Below are positions 50,816 to 59,272 of a stretch of DNA of 64,000 bases, piece after piece. The position numbers and the translations under genes are program-made. Each line of letters opens with the position of its first letter. The first letter of the stretch is position 1. The notes beneath the pieces were generated by a model. It was not told where the DNA came from. It was given only the letters and a program-made list of their open reading frames with translations, and did no database searches. The stretch comes from SCTM01 sp965279655. GTDB taxonomy: Bacteria; Pseudomonadota; Alphaproteobacteria; Rhodospirillales; Rhodospirillaceae. Location: positions 3,906,001 through 3,970,000 of the forward strand of contig OZ257255.1 of NCBI GenBank assembly GCA_965279655.1, written 5' to 3'.

Positions 50816-51817
50816 ATGGCTCTAGCGGAAGCCGAGACCACGACCAAACCGGCGGAGCCGAAAGCGGCGGCAAAGCCGCGCGCGCAGGCGAAGAGTTCGC
50901 CCAAGCGGCCATTGCGTCTCGCGATGCTGGCGCGCAACGCGGATCTGTACTCGCACAAACGCATTGTCGCGGCGGCGCGCGCGCGCGGGCACGAGATCGA
51001 AGTGTTCGACACCCTGCGGTGCTACATGAACATCGTCGCGCACCGTCCCGAAGTGCGCTATCGCGGCCGCAGCCTCGAAGGCTTCGACGCGGTGATTCCG
51101 CGTATCGGCGCGTCGATTACGTTCTACGGGCTGGCGGTGCTGCGCCAATTCGAGATGATGGGCGTCTATCCGCTCAATGAATCCGTCGCCATCGGCCGTT
51201 CGCGCGACAAGCTGCGCTGCCTCCAGCTTCTGTCGCGCAAAGGCATCGGTTTGCCCGTGACCGCCTTCGCCCATCGCACCAGCCAGGCGGACGATCTCAT
51301 CGACATGGTCGGCGGCACGCCTTTGGTGGTGAAGCTGCTCGAAGGCACCCAAGGCATCGGCGTGGTGCTGGCGGAAACCCGCTCCTCCGCGAAATCGATG
51401 ATCGAGGCCTTCGGCGGCGTGGAGGCCAACATCCTGGTGCAGGAGTTCGTGAAGGAAGCGTCGGGCTCCGATATCCGCGCCATCGTCATCGGTGGTCAGG
51501 TCGTGGGCGCCATGCAGCGCACGGGCGCCCCGGGGGATTTCCGGTCGAACCTGCACCGGGGCGGCAAGGCCGCGGAGGTCAAGATCACCCCGGAAGAACG
51601 CTCCACGGCGGTCCGGGCCGCCAAAATCATCGGCCTGAACGTCTGCGGCGTGGACATGCTGCGGTCCAACCACGGCCCCGTGGTGATGGAAGTGAACTCG
51701 AGCCCCGGCCTGGAGGGCATCGAGGCGGCCACCGGCAAGGACATCGCCGGGAAAATGATCGAGTTCCTGGAAAGGAACGCCAAACCCAACAAGACCCAGA
51801 CCCGCGGCGAGGGCTAA
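50816..51817 (+). CDS. rimK: RimK-family ATP-grasp glutamate ligase
   Basis: 333 residues. An A/K-rich N-terminal extension (about 35 residues) precedes the RimK core: RLAMLARNADLYSHKRIVAA, D-VIPRIGASITFYGLAVLRQFEMMG, RSRDKLRCLQLL, the ATP-grasp segments TPLVVKLLEGTQGIGVVLAE, ILVQEFVKEASGSDIRAIVIGG and V-VMEVNSSPGLEGIEAATG. It would add glutamates to the C-terminus of ribosomal protein S6. ATG 50816; the open frame upstream is not coding. Paired with rimB. Confidence 0.9.
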   Translation: MALAEAETTTKPAEPKAAAKPRAQAKSSPKRPLRLAMLARNADLYSHKRIVAAARARGHEIEVFDTLRCYMNIVAHRPEVRYRGRSLEGFDAVIPRIGASITFYGLAVLRQFEMMGVYPLNESVAIGRSRDKLRCLQLLSRKGIGLPVTAFAHRTSQADDLIDMVGGTPLVVKLLEGTQGIGVVLAETRSSAKSMIEAFGGVEANILVQEFVKEASGSDIRAIVIGGQVVGAMQRTGAPGDFRSNLHRGGKAAEVKITPEERSTAVRAAKIIGLNVCGVDMLRSNHGPVVMEVNSSPGLEGIEAATGKDIAGKMIEFLERNAKPNKTQTRGEG

Positions 51818-52096
51818 GAGGTTCCCCTAAGGGTCTCGAGTCGCACGCATCCTGCGGATGAAATTCCCACCGCTCGGGCCCGCTATTCGGGCCAGCTATA
51901 ACGGGGCGGTATTCTGACATTAAACAATCGCATAAAAGGCGGCAAAATAAGGAGATTTGCGCCAAAAACTGTGCGCTAATTGCAACAAGCGTGGGGGATT
52001 ATCGGTGGTTGGTGCTGTGCACCTTGACCCCTCACGGGGGCGATGCAATTTATCAGAAGTGTTAACAGTTTGGCGCGCACAGTGTGTGCGGTAGAA
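51818..52096. other. Promoter region upstream of an outer-membrane protein
   Basis: 279 bases, no gene. It has GGCCCGCTATTCGGGCC near 51878, and TTGACC at 52024 with TTTATC-like bases about 19 downstream, a possible promoter for the gene at 52097. Parts are AT-rich (51919-51960). Confidence 0.4.
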
Positions 52097-52831
52097 ATGC
52101 GTAACGTTCTTTCCAAAGTTGCTTTTGTGTTCCTGGCGCTTGGTGCGCTGTCCGCACCGGCTGTCGCTCAACAAGCGCGCCTCGGCACGTCCCTTACGGA
52201 CACGCCGGCTGCCACCGAACCCGCCACGACCAATTCCGCCTCCGGCTTCAGCCCGTTCGGGACAGGAGCCTTTACGCCGGCCTTCGGCACGTTGGCGCTG
52301 GGCGTTTCCTCCGCCGCGCCGGCTGGCACCACGCCGCTGTTCGCCGATCCGCTCGCATCGCAGAATTTCAACACCAGCTTCGCGACCAGCATCTACGGCA
52401 GCGAACTTGGTTTCTTCGCCGGCTACAACGGCGCCAACTCGCTGTTCAACATGTCGCCGACGCCCGGCTACAACTTGGGCGCCACCGTCGGCTACGCGGG
52501 CTTCTACGTCGCCGCCGGCGTGTCGGACAACACCCAGCAGACGCTGCGTCTCACCAATGATCCCAAGCAAGGTTATCTCGCCGGGTTCGGCTACCAGCGA
52601 GGCCCCTTCAACGTGCGCCTGAGCTACATGATCGCTCAGGGCTTCAGCGGCACCGAGAACGACACCCGCACCTGGATGATCGGTGGTATCTACCAGCTCA
52701 GCTCGCGCCTGCGCCTGAACGCGGATGCGTTCACCAGCCCGCGCGCCGCGACCGTCGCGACCCCGACGACCACCAACGCCGCCACGCCGCAAGGCACCGG
52801 CGCGCGCGTCGGCCTCCAACTCCGCTTCTAG
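52097..52831 (+). CDS. Small outer-membrane beta-barrel protein, unknown
   Basis: 244 residues. Signal peptide MRNVLSKVAFVFLALGALSA ends in P-A-VAQQ. The mature part has a T/A/P/S-rich lead (about 25-100), then short alternating strands (GYNLGATVGYAGFYVAAGVS, GYLAGFGYQRGPFNVRLSYM) and ends GLQLRF with terminal F, as in BAM substrates. Resembles small porin-like proteins but I cannot name a family. ATG 52097; a start 18 codons upstream is open. The stop CTAG is shared with the convergent ThiE-like gene. Confidence 0.7.
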   Translation: MRNVLSKVAFVFLALGALSAPAVAQQARLGTSLTDTPAATEPATTNSASGFSPFGTGAFTPAFGTLALGVSSAAPAGTTPLFADPLASQNFNTSFATSIYGSELGFFAGYNGANSLFNMSPTPGYNLGATVGYAGFYVAAGVSDNTQQTLRLTNDPKQGYLAGFGYQRGPFNVRLSYMIAQGFSGTENDTRTWMIGGIYQLSSRLRLNADAFTSPRAATVATPTTTNAATPQGTGARVGLQLRF

Positions 52832-53445
52832 TCTTTCGCCAATCCGCCGATGGCGGCAAAGCCGTGCACCTTTGCGTGCGCGAGCCGATCCACATTCGCA
52901 TCCGAAATGCCGCCAAGCGCGATCACCGGCAGCGATGCGGCACGGGCCAATGCGGCGAGGCGCAAAGGCCCGAGCGTCTTCGCGGCGGGATGGCTCGCGG
53001 TGGCGAACACCGGCGCCAGGACGACCGCATCGACACCCAACCGCGCCGCCTGCAGGATCGCGCGCGCCGAATGGGCGGCCATGGTCAACACGCCCTTCCG
53101 CTGACGTCGCCAGAGCAGCGCGCCAGTGACCGTGCCGCGCTCCGGCAGGTGAACCCCGTCCGCACCCACGGCGGCGGCCAAGCGCCAATCCTGAGCGATC
53201 AACCATACAATCCCGCGCGCGCGGCACAGCGGGCGAATCTTCCGCGCCATGGCCCGCCGCGTCACCGCATCCGTGTGCCGCAAGATCACGCCGCTCCCGC
53301 GCGGCAGGCGCGCGATCGCTGCGCTGGGGTCGGGCAGCCGCACGGCGTCTGTCATCAGCCAAAGCACAGGCAGCCGTGCTCCACGTGACGTCGATTGGCG
53401 TGACTTTGCTTGGAGCCGCGCGCCGGCGTTTGCTAGGTTGCCCAT
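52828..53445 (-). CDS. Thiamine-phosphate-synthase-like TIM-barrel protein
   Basis: 205 residues. Strand 1 is ARLPVLWLMTD; further motifs are RLPRGSGVILRH, AVGADGVHLPE (canonical ThiE has GADGVHLGQ) and VVLAPVFATASHPAAKTLGP then IALGGISDANV. ThiE joins HMP-PP and THZ-P. Several substrate motifs look changed, so a related function (TenI-like, or degenerate ThiE) is possible. ATG 53445 chosen; longer frames upstream run into yggS. Divergent from yggS by 36 bases. No other thi gene is nearby. Confidence 0.75.
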   Translation of the reverse strand: MGNLANAGARLQAKSRQSTSRGARLPVLWLMTDAVRLPDPSAAIARLPRGSGVILRHTDAVTRRAMARKIRPLCRARGIVWLIAQDWRLAAAVGADGVHLPERGTVTGALLWRRQRKGVLTMAAHSARAILQAARLGVDAVVLAPVFATASHPAAKTLGPLRLAALARAASLPVIALGGISDANVDRLAHAKVHGFAAIGGLAKD

Positions 53446-53481
53446 CGCCCAATCATCTCTGCAAATCGTTGTCCCGTCACC

Positions 53482-54114
53482 ATGTCGGATGCATCCGTCT
53501 CCGCGCTCAGCACCGTCAAGGGCCAAGTCCCCGCGACGACAACCGTCATCGCCGTCACCAAAACCGTCGAAGGGCCACGCATCCAGCCGCTGATCGACGC
53601 CGGTCATCGCGATTTTGGCGAGAACCGCGTGCAGGAAGCCGCGGCGAAATGGCCGGCCTTGCGCCGCGCCGACACGCGCCTGCATCTCATCGGACCGTTG
53701 CAATCCAACAAGGCGGCGGAGGCCGTTGCGCTGTTCGATGTGATTCATACGCTGGATCGCCCAAAGCTCGCCCTAGTGTTGGCGGAGGAGATGGCGAAGC
53801 AGAACCGGCACTTGCCGTGTTTCGTGCAAGTGAACACGGGCCTCGAGCCGCAGAAGGCCGGCGTTGCTCCGTTGGAGGCGGACGTCTTCCTCGCGCAATG
53901 TCGCGATGAGTGGAAACTCCCTGTGATCGGCCTGATGTGCATCCCGCCGGTGGATGAGGAGCCGAGCCCCCACTTTGCGTTCCTGCGGGAGATCGCCCGG
54001 CGTAACGGGCTCGATCAGCTCAGCATGGGCATGAGTGGCGACTACACCATCGCGGCATTGTTCGGCGCCACCCACGTGCGGGTCGGCAGCGCGATCTTCG
54101 GCGCACGCGCTTAA
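53482..54114 (+). CDS. yggS: YggS-family PLP homeostasis protein
   Basis: 210 residues. PLP-binding TIM barrel without known catalysis, needed for balanced pyridoxal-phosphate pools. The PLP lysine is in IAVTKTV; other motifs are FGENRVQEAAAKW, LHLIGPLQSNKA, V-QVN-GLEPQKAG and LSMGMSGDY then A-H-VRVGSAIFG. ATG 53482. Its TAA stop overlaps the stop of the convergent L,D-transpeptidase. Usual length. Confidence 0.94.
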   Translation: MSDASVSALSTVKGQVPATTTVIAVTKTVEGPRIQPLIDAGHRDFGENRVQEAAAKWPALRRADTRLHLIGPLQSNKAAEAVALFDVIHTLDRPKLALVLAEEMAKQNRHLPCFVQVNTGLEPQKAGVAPLEADVFLAQCRDEWKLPVIGLMCIPPVDEEPSPHFAFLREIARRNGLDQLSMGMSGDYTIAALFGATHVRVGSAIFGARA

Positions 54115-54635
54115 ACCTTCACAACAACCGCGCTATCTGGCGTCACGTCGCGCAGCACCGCGCGTAAATCCTCCGGTGCCAGGGCGATACACCCGGCGGT
54201 GGGGCCGCCGTCTTCCGGCATCACATGCAGGAATATCGCGCTGCCAGCGCCCGGCTTCACCGGCGCATCGTTGTGGCCCAGCACAACGACAACATCATAC
54301 AGCCGATCGTCGCGGGTCATGGTCTCGGCGCTGGCGGGATAGGGTAGGGTGACAGGGCGATTGTAGGCGGGATCCTCGGGCGCATCGCACCAGCCGTCGT
54401 TCAGTGCGATAACGCTCACGGGCAGCGCCGTCGTGGGTTTCTCGCCGCGATCGGCGCGATACAGCACGCGCCGCAAGGCAAAGCGGCCGACGGGTGTCGC
54501 GCCGTCGCCCTCATGCTTGTCGATGATCACGCCGCTGCGTCCCAGCGCGCAGGCGTATGTCTTCCCACCAAAGGTGAGCGTGCCGCGCTGGGGCGCTTGC
54601 GCATCGGGAACGACAATCAAGTCTGCGGAGGTCAT
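54111..54635 (-). CDS. L,D-transpeptidase-type YkuD protein without signal peptide
   Basis: 174 residues. The YkuD signature is complete: FLHVMPEDGGPTAGCIAL with H137 and catalytic C149. Earlier GDGATPVGRFALRRVLYR is also typical. Such enzymes crosslink peptidoglycan stem peptides via a cysteine acyl-enzyme. There is no signal peptide or membrane span, yet peptidoglycan is periplasmic; the N-terminus MTSADLIVVPDAQAPQ is already within the domain. It may be secreted atypically or act in the cytoplasm. This short family is frequent in alphaproteobacteria. Confidence 0.82.
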   Translation of the reverse strand: MTSADLIVVPDAQAPQRGTLTFGGKTYACALGRSGVIIDKHEGDGATPVGRFALRRVLYRADRGEKPTTALPVSVIALNDGWCDAPEDPAYNRPVTLPYPASAETMTRDDRLYDVVVVLGHNDAPVKPGAGSAIFLHVMPEDGGPTAGCIALAPEDLRAVLRDVTPDSAVVVKV

Positions 54636-54663
54636 GCGGCCGAGTGTAGCCGCGCGGCGGCGC

Positions 54664-55116
54664 TTATTGGAGGCCGTGGTTGTGGCGAAAATCCTTGATC
54701 GCCTGAAGGCCCGCCGCGGTCTCGCGGGCTTCGCGCGCCGTCTTCTCGGCCTCTTCCGGCGTCGGGGCCTTGGCCTGGCCGGCCGCGGTTGCCTGGCCGG
54801 CCGTCACGAGCGCTTGGAGACCAGAGCCGGACGGCTGCGATTCACTGCGCGGCGGCAACGGGAAGTCCCGCGCCGTCGCACGGCGCAGCGGGAAGAAGCC
54901 ATCGGCCCCGCGTCCGACACCTTGTGGTGTCCCACCTTCCGGCGCCGTGGCCGCGCGTTCGATCGGGCGCACATTCCGGATCACCGCGCGCGGCGATGTC
55001 TGACCGGCGCGCACGGCCGCTTCGAGCGCCTGCAACCGGACCGCTTCCGCGTCGGTCGTCGGATCGGCCAGAGCGGGTACGGAAAGGCACATCAGAATGA
55101 CAAGCGTGCGGATCAT
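54664..55116 (-). CDS. Small secreted protein, unknown
   Basis: 150 residues. The signal peptide MIRTLVILMCLSVPALA is cleaved before DPTTDAEA. The rest is disordered-looking and rich in A, R, P and E, with a C-terminal helix EEAEKTAREARETAAGLQAI. ATG 55116 begins the signal; a longer frame upstream is unlikely. It lies after ribA on the same strand (101-base gap) and before the L,D-transpeptidase. Not recognised. Confidence 0.55.
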   Translation of the reverse strand: MIRTLVILMCLSVPALADPTTDAEAVRLQALEAAVRAGQTSPRAVIRNVRPIERAATAPEGGTPQGVGRGADGFFPLRRATARDFPLPPRSESQPSGSGLQALVTAGQATAAGQAKAPTPEEAEKTAREARETAAGLQAIKDFRHNHGLQ

Positions 55117-55217
55117 GCTTTGAACAAAGCAATTCCCGGGCCAGGGCCAAGCTATTGAAGTGGCTGCATTCGGGGTCATGGGACCGATAGCATACGCGGC
55201 AAAAGTTACCGCATTGC

Positions 55218-56348
55218 CTACAACAAGTGCCCGGACCGCTTGGCTTTGGTCTGGAGATACGTCCAGTTGTGTTCGTTGGAGGGGAACACGTGCGGCACCC
55301 GCTGCGCCACCTCGATACCGTGACGGGCGAGCGCGCCCACCTTCGCCGGGTTGTTCGTCAGCAGCCGCACGCGGGTGAAACCGAGCGCGCGCAACATGCG
55401 CACCGCGGGCAGATACACCCGCTCGTCGTCATCGAAGCCCAACAGCTCGTTGGCATCGAGCGTATCGAACCCCTGATCCTGCAACGCATAAGCGCGCAGT
55501 TTATTGACGAGGCCGATGCCGCGTCCTTCCTGGGCGAGGTACAGCAACACGCCCGCGCCTTCCTTGGCGATCATCTGGATTGCGCCGCGCAATTGTTCGC
55601 CGCAGTCGCACCGCAGCGATCCCAACAGATCGCCGGTGAAACACTCCGAATGCAATCGCGTGAGAACGGGCTTTGTCGGATCGGGACGTCCGATCAGAAT
55701 GGCCAGATGTTCCGCGCCGCCGTCGCGCGGGCGGAACGCGACAATGCGCGCATCCTCGCAGTCGGCCAGCGGCACGCGCGCTTCGCTCACCGGCGACAAA
55801 TCATCCGCTTGCAGCCGGTCATAAGCTTGCACCGCATCCGCAGGAACAACGTGGCGGCCGTGCGCCTTCGCCCAGGCCTGCGCATCGCCGACGATCGGCG
55901 CCAACACCACGGCCGGCAAAAGGCGCGCGATCTTGGACAAGCGGATCGCGGCGGCGGCCGCGCTTTGCGACGCCGCGATGGTCGCGGTGATGCCCGGCGG
56001 CGGCACCACGTGTTCGTCGGCTTGGGGATCGATCAACGGTCGGATGCGCTCCGGCGTAAGTTCGCTGTCGCTGAACAGTTCGACCGCGGCGCTGCCCACG
56101 TCGCTAAGGCCTAGGATCGCGGCGCGCCGTCCCGTCACGACCACGCGTAAGGGGCCAAGGCCGGGCCTGTCGAAAGTCGGCAGGGGCCAGGTATCGACAG
56201 TCTCGGCGGCGCGGACCAGCGCCGCGTCCATCCCGGAGATCACAACGACCCCTGCGCCGCGGCGAAGTTCCGCGACCGCGCGATCCGCCGCCTCCAGCGC
56301 GAGGATGTCGGGATTTGGTCCAGCGGGGTCGGGTGTTACGCGATTCAT
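55218..56348 (-). CDS. ribA: GTP cyclohydrolase II with degenerate N-terminal domain
   Basis: First step of riboflavin synthesis. 376 residues. The C-terminal half (about 190-376) is a complete GCH II: HSECFTGDLLGSLRCDCGEQ supplies the three zinc cysteines, then LYLAQEGRGIGL, NKLRAYALQD, and LLTNNP. The N-terminal ~180 residues resemble a DHBP synthase (RibB) in layout (A-ELRRGAGVVVI) but lack its acidic DDEDRENEGD motif, so that activity is probably lost. ATG 56348. RibB would have to be elsewhere. Confidence 0.9.
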   Translation of the reverse strand: MNRVTPDPAGPNPDILALEAADRAVAELRRGAGVVVISGMDAALVRAAETVDTWPLPTFDRPGLGPLRVVVTGRRAAILGLSDVGSAAVELFSDSELTPERIRPLIDPQADEHVVPPPGITATIAASQSAAAAAIRLSKIARLLPAVVLAPIVGDAQAWAKAHGRHVVPADAVQAYDRLQADDLSPVSEARVPLADCEDARIVAFRPRDGGAEHLAILIGRPDPTKPVLTRLHSECFTGDLLGSLRCDCGEQLRGAIQMIAKEGAGVLLYLAQEGRGIGLVNKLRAYALQDQGFDTLDANELLGFDDDERVYLPAVRMLRALGFTRVRLLTNNPAKVGALARHGIEVAQRVPHVFPSNEHNWTYLQTKAKRSGHLL

Positions 56349-56522
56349 GACGCTTATATACCGCCCGCCGGGTGACCCCGCCACGGGAGAGGCACGAATT
56401 GCGTCTGATTTGTAACTGTCTGAGCGGCTGAAGATTTCTGACGAAATTGCCATGAAAGGGCGCGGGCATTGGCGGCTATCATGCGCCGCGTTGAGTGTGA
56501 GCACGGAAGGAAATGCACGCAG

Positions 56523-57215
56523 ATGACGGCGGGACGCACCTTACTGATCGTGGACGACGACGAGGTCCTGCGCCGGGCGCTGATCGATCAGCTCGCTCCG
56601 GCGGAGACCTTTGCGATCATTGATGAAGCGCCGACCGGCGCAACGGCCATGGCGAAAGCGCGGGCGCGGATTTACGACCTGATCCTGCTCGATATTGGGT
56701 TGCCGGATCAGGACGGGCGCGAGGTCTGCAAGGCGCTGCGCGCCGCGGGCGTGCGCTCGCCGATCATCATGCTGACCGCGGCGGATTCCGACGACGACAC
56801 CATTACCGGCCTCAATGCGGGCGCGAACGACTACGTCACCAAGCCGTTCCGCATGGCCGTCTTGCTCGCCCGTGTGAAGGCGCACCTGCGCCAGCACGAT
56901 CAATCCGACGACGCGATCTTCGTGATCGGGCCCTACAAGTTCCAACCGGCGGCCAAGATGCTGATGGTCGGCGAAGGCGACAAGCGGATCCGCCTCACGG
57001 AAAAAGAGACCGCGATCCTCAAGTACCTCTATCGCGTCGGCAATAAGACCGTGCCGCGCGAAACCCTGCTCGACGAAGTGTGGGGCTATAACGCCGGCGT
57101 CACCACGCACACGCTTGAAACCCACGTGTACCGCCTGCGCCAAAAAATTGAGCCGGACCCCCAACAGGTCCAGCTCTTGGTAACGGAACCGGGTGGCTAC
57201 CGGCTCAATCCATAG
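56523..57215 (+). CDS. OmpR-family DNA-binding response regulator (CenR-like)
   Basis: 230 residues. Receiver with D57 in LILLDIGLPDQDG and K107 in YVTKPFR, then an OmpR-type winged helix (I-LTEKETAILKYLYRVGNKTV, THTLETHVYRLRQKIE, PGGYRLNP). No kinase adjoins it. It resembles remembered CenR, the envelope regulator of Caulobacter that maps near its origin; that name is not proven here. ATG 56523; AAGGAA lies upstream. An upstream TTG start is unlikely. Confidence 0.85.
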   Translation: MTAGRTLLIVDDDEVLRRALIDQLAPAETFAIIDEAPTGATAMAKARARIYDLILLDIGLPDQDGREVCKALRAAGVRSPIIMLTAADSDDDTITGLNAGANDYVTKPFRMAVLLARVKAHLRQHDQSDDAIFVIGPYKFQPAAKMLMVGEGDKRIRLTEKETAILKYLYRVGNKTVPRETLLDEVWGYNAGVTTHTLETHVYRLRQKIEPDPQQVQLLVTEPGGYRLNP

Positions 57216-57281
57216 TTTGGCTTTGTCGGTCCGCGGACGTTTGAACGCGTCCGGGCCGGCCCATTATCTGTAAAGCGTGCG

Positions 57282-57761
57282 CTACTCGCGCTTCGAGATG
57301 TTGCTCAGAAGCTCGAGGACGTTCTTGCGCAGATCGGCGTTGTGAAGGCGCCAATACGAACGGACGAGTTCCAAGGTTTCCGTGCGCTGCATCGGGTCCG
57401 CGTCGAAGCCAACGGCTTCTTCCGCAGCACCTTCAGCCGCACGAGCACCCGGCATGGAACGGTCGCCGGTCGTCTCGGCACTGATGTCCTCAAAGAAATA
57501 GGCGATGGGACAATTGAGCACGCGCGAAATATCGAACAGCCGGCTCGCGCTCACCCGGTTATGTCCGCTCTCGTACTTCTGGACTTGCTGAAACGTTACA
57601 CCGATATCGCTCGCCAGTTGTTCCTGGCTGATATGCAGGAGCGTACGCCGTAGTTTGATCCGTTTGCCGACGTGAATATCGATCGGATCAGGACCACCGC
57701 CGCGGGCTCCCGGCTGCCTGCCTCTGCCGCGGGATTTCATTGCGATGACTGCCACTTCCAT
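57282..57761 (-). CDS. XRE-family helix-turn-helix regulator
   Basis: 159 residues. A basic, glycine-rich start is followed by the HTH (about 32-82): IKLRRTLLHISQEQLASDIG with VTFQQVQKYESGHNRVSASR LFDISRVL. A linker and a C-terminal helix LELVRSYWRLHNADLRKNVL follow. Such alphaproteobacterial regulators often control surface or development genes. ATG 57761 or 57740. Divergent from hisB (225-base gap). Targets unknown. Confidence 0.85.
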   Translation of the reverse strand: MEVAVIAMKSRGRGRQPGARGGGPDPIDIHVGKRIKLRRTLLHISQEQLASDIGVTFQQVQKYESGHNRVSASRLFDISRVLNCPIAYFFEDISAETTGDRSMPGARAAEGAAEEAVGFDADPMQRTETLELVRSYWRLHNADLRKNVLELLSNISKRE

Positions 57762-57986
57762 TTACCCATGTTAATTGTGTTTTTGTCGTATTGCCGACGT
57801 TACGGCGTCCTTAGTTTAGAACAGGACCCATATGATGTCGCGACGAGAAAGTGCAATTGCCCCGTTACGAAACCTTAAGGGAACTTCGTCAACTTCCGTC
57901 CAACCGTAGTAGCGACAACGTTTTTTTCAATCGATAGGCGTGCGCACCTTTGATAGAAGGGCGCGCAATCAACAAGGTAGGAAGCG
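57762..57986. other. Divergent promoter region, XRE regulator and hisB
   Basis: 225 bases without a gene, fairly AT-rich. It holds TTAATTGTG near 57769, TTAAGGG at 57877, and CAAGGTAGGAAGCG before the hisB ATG. No his leader peptide or attenuator was seen. Confidence 0.4.
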
Positions 57987-58586
57987 ATGCGCACGGCATC
58001 GGTCGAACGTAAGACGAAAGAGACGAGCATCCGCGTCGCCGTCAATCTTGACGGCACCGGACAGTATCGTGTCGCGACCGGTATTGGTTTCCTCGACCAC
58101 ATGCTCGAGCAGCTGTCGCGCCATAGCCTCCTGGACATCGACGTCGAGGCGAAGGGCGATCTGCACATCGACTTTCACCACACCACCGAGGATGTGGCGA
58201 TCTGCATTGGCGAAGCCGTGGCGAAGGCGCTCGGCGACCGTAAGGGTATCGTCCGCTACGGTTCGGCCAATATCCCGATGGACGAGACGCTGACGGAAGT
58301 AGCGATCGATCTGTCGAACCGGCCGTACCTGATTTGGAAGGTAAGCCTTTCGAAGCCTAAGCTCGGCGAGATGGACACGGAGCTGTTCAAGGAATGGTTC
58401 CAGGCGTTCGCCCAAGCCGCCGGCGCGACCTTGCACGTCTGGAATCAATACGGCGAGAACAACCACCACATCGTGGAATCATGCTTCAAGGGTTTGGCGC
58501 GGGCGCTGCGCCAGGCCGTTGAGATCGATCCCCGTAAAGCCGACGCGGTGCCGTCCACCAAGGGCGTTCTCGGCGGTAGCCTTTAG
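57987..58586 (+). CDS. hisB: Imidazoleglycerol-phosphate dehydratase
   Basis: Step 7 of histidine synthesis. 199 residues, the short monofunctional type. Manganese histidines are in FLDHMLEQLSRHSLLD, HHTTEDVAI, DETL and the ENNHHIVESCFKGLARAL segment. First gene of hisBHAFE; AGGAAGCG precedes its ATG. hisG, hisD, hisC and hisI are not in the window. Confidence 0.97.
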   Translation: MRTASVERKTKETSIRVAVNLDGTGQYRVATGIGFLDHMLEQLSRHSLLDIDVEAKGDLHIDFHHTTEDVAICIGEAVAKALGDRKGIVRYGSANIPMDETLTEVAIDLSNRPYLIWKVSLSKPKLGEMDTELFKEWFQAFAQAAGATLHVWNQYGENNHHIVESCFKGLARALRQAVEIDPRKADAVPSTKGVLGGSL

Positions 58587-58594
58587 TCCTTCTC

Positions 58595-59272
58595 ATGAGC
58601 GTTGCCATCATCGACTACGGCTCGGGCAATTTGCGGTCCGCCGCGAAAGCCTTTGAGCGTGCCGCGCGCGAAGCCGGCTATGCAGGTGCGGTGGAAGTCA
58701 CCGCGTCGCCCGACGTCGTGCGTAAATCCGACCGCGTGGTGTTGCCGGGCGTCGGCGCATTCGCGGACTGTCGCCGCGGGCTCGCCGCCGTGAACGGTAT
58801 GGAAGAGGCGCTCAGCGAAGCGGTCATCAAGAACGGCAAACCCTTCCTCGGTATTTGCGTCGGCATGCAATTGATGGCGACCACCGGTTTCGAACACGGT
58901 GAATGCGCAGGGCTGGGCTGGATTCCCGGCAAGGTGATCGCACTGAAGCCCGACGCGAAGGATGCGGGTCCCGGCGGCACCGGCTATCGCATTCCCCACA
59001 TGGGCTGGAACGAGCTCGACATCGGCGCGGCGACGCACCCCGTGTTGAAGCCGCTCGCGACGCGCGCAAGCGAGGACCGTCATGCGTATTTCGTGCACAG
59101 CTATCATCTCGTCGCCGATCAGCCCTCGCATGTGTTGGCGACCGTGCAATACGGCCAAACCGTGTCTGCCATCGTCGGCCGCGACAATATGATCGGCACG
59201 CAGTTCCATCCGGAGAAAAGCCAAGCTGTCGGGCTCGCGTTCATCCAGGCTTTTCTCGCGTGGTCGCCATGA
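58595..59272 (+). CDS. hisH: Imidazole glycerol phosphate synthase, glutaminase subunit
   Basis: Makes ammonia from glutamine for HisF. 225 residues. The nucleophile is C88 in FLGICVGMQLM; the H-E pair is in QFHPEKS. Opening IIDYGSGNL and PGVGAFADC are typical. ATG follows hisB by eight bases; the stop overlaps hisA. Confidence 0.96.
   Translation: MSVAIIDYGSGNLRSAAKAFERAAREAGYAGAVEVTASPDVVRKSDRVVLPGVGAFADCRRGLAAVNGMEEALSEAVIKNGKPFLGICVGMQLMATTGFEHGECAGLGWIPGKVIALKPDAKDAGPGGTGYRIPHMGWNELDIGAATHPVLKPLATRASEDRHAYFVHSYHLVADQPSHVLATVQYGQTVSAIVGRDNMIGTQFHPEKSQAVGLAFIQAFLAWSP

Noticed and set aside
51920..53452. 510-codon minus-strand frame
   Set aside because: It overlaps the OM protein gene and the ThiE-like gene out of frame and is R/A/G-rich, without a domain.
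57234..57253. CGGACG/CGTCCG hairpin between the response regulator and the XRE gene
   Set aside because: A 6-bp stem with no T run on either side; too weak to call a terminator.
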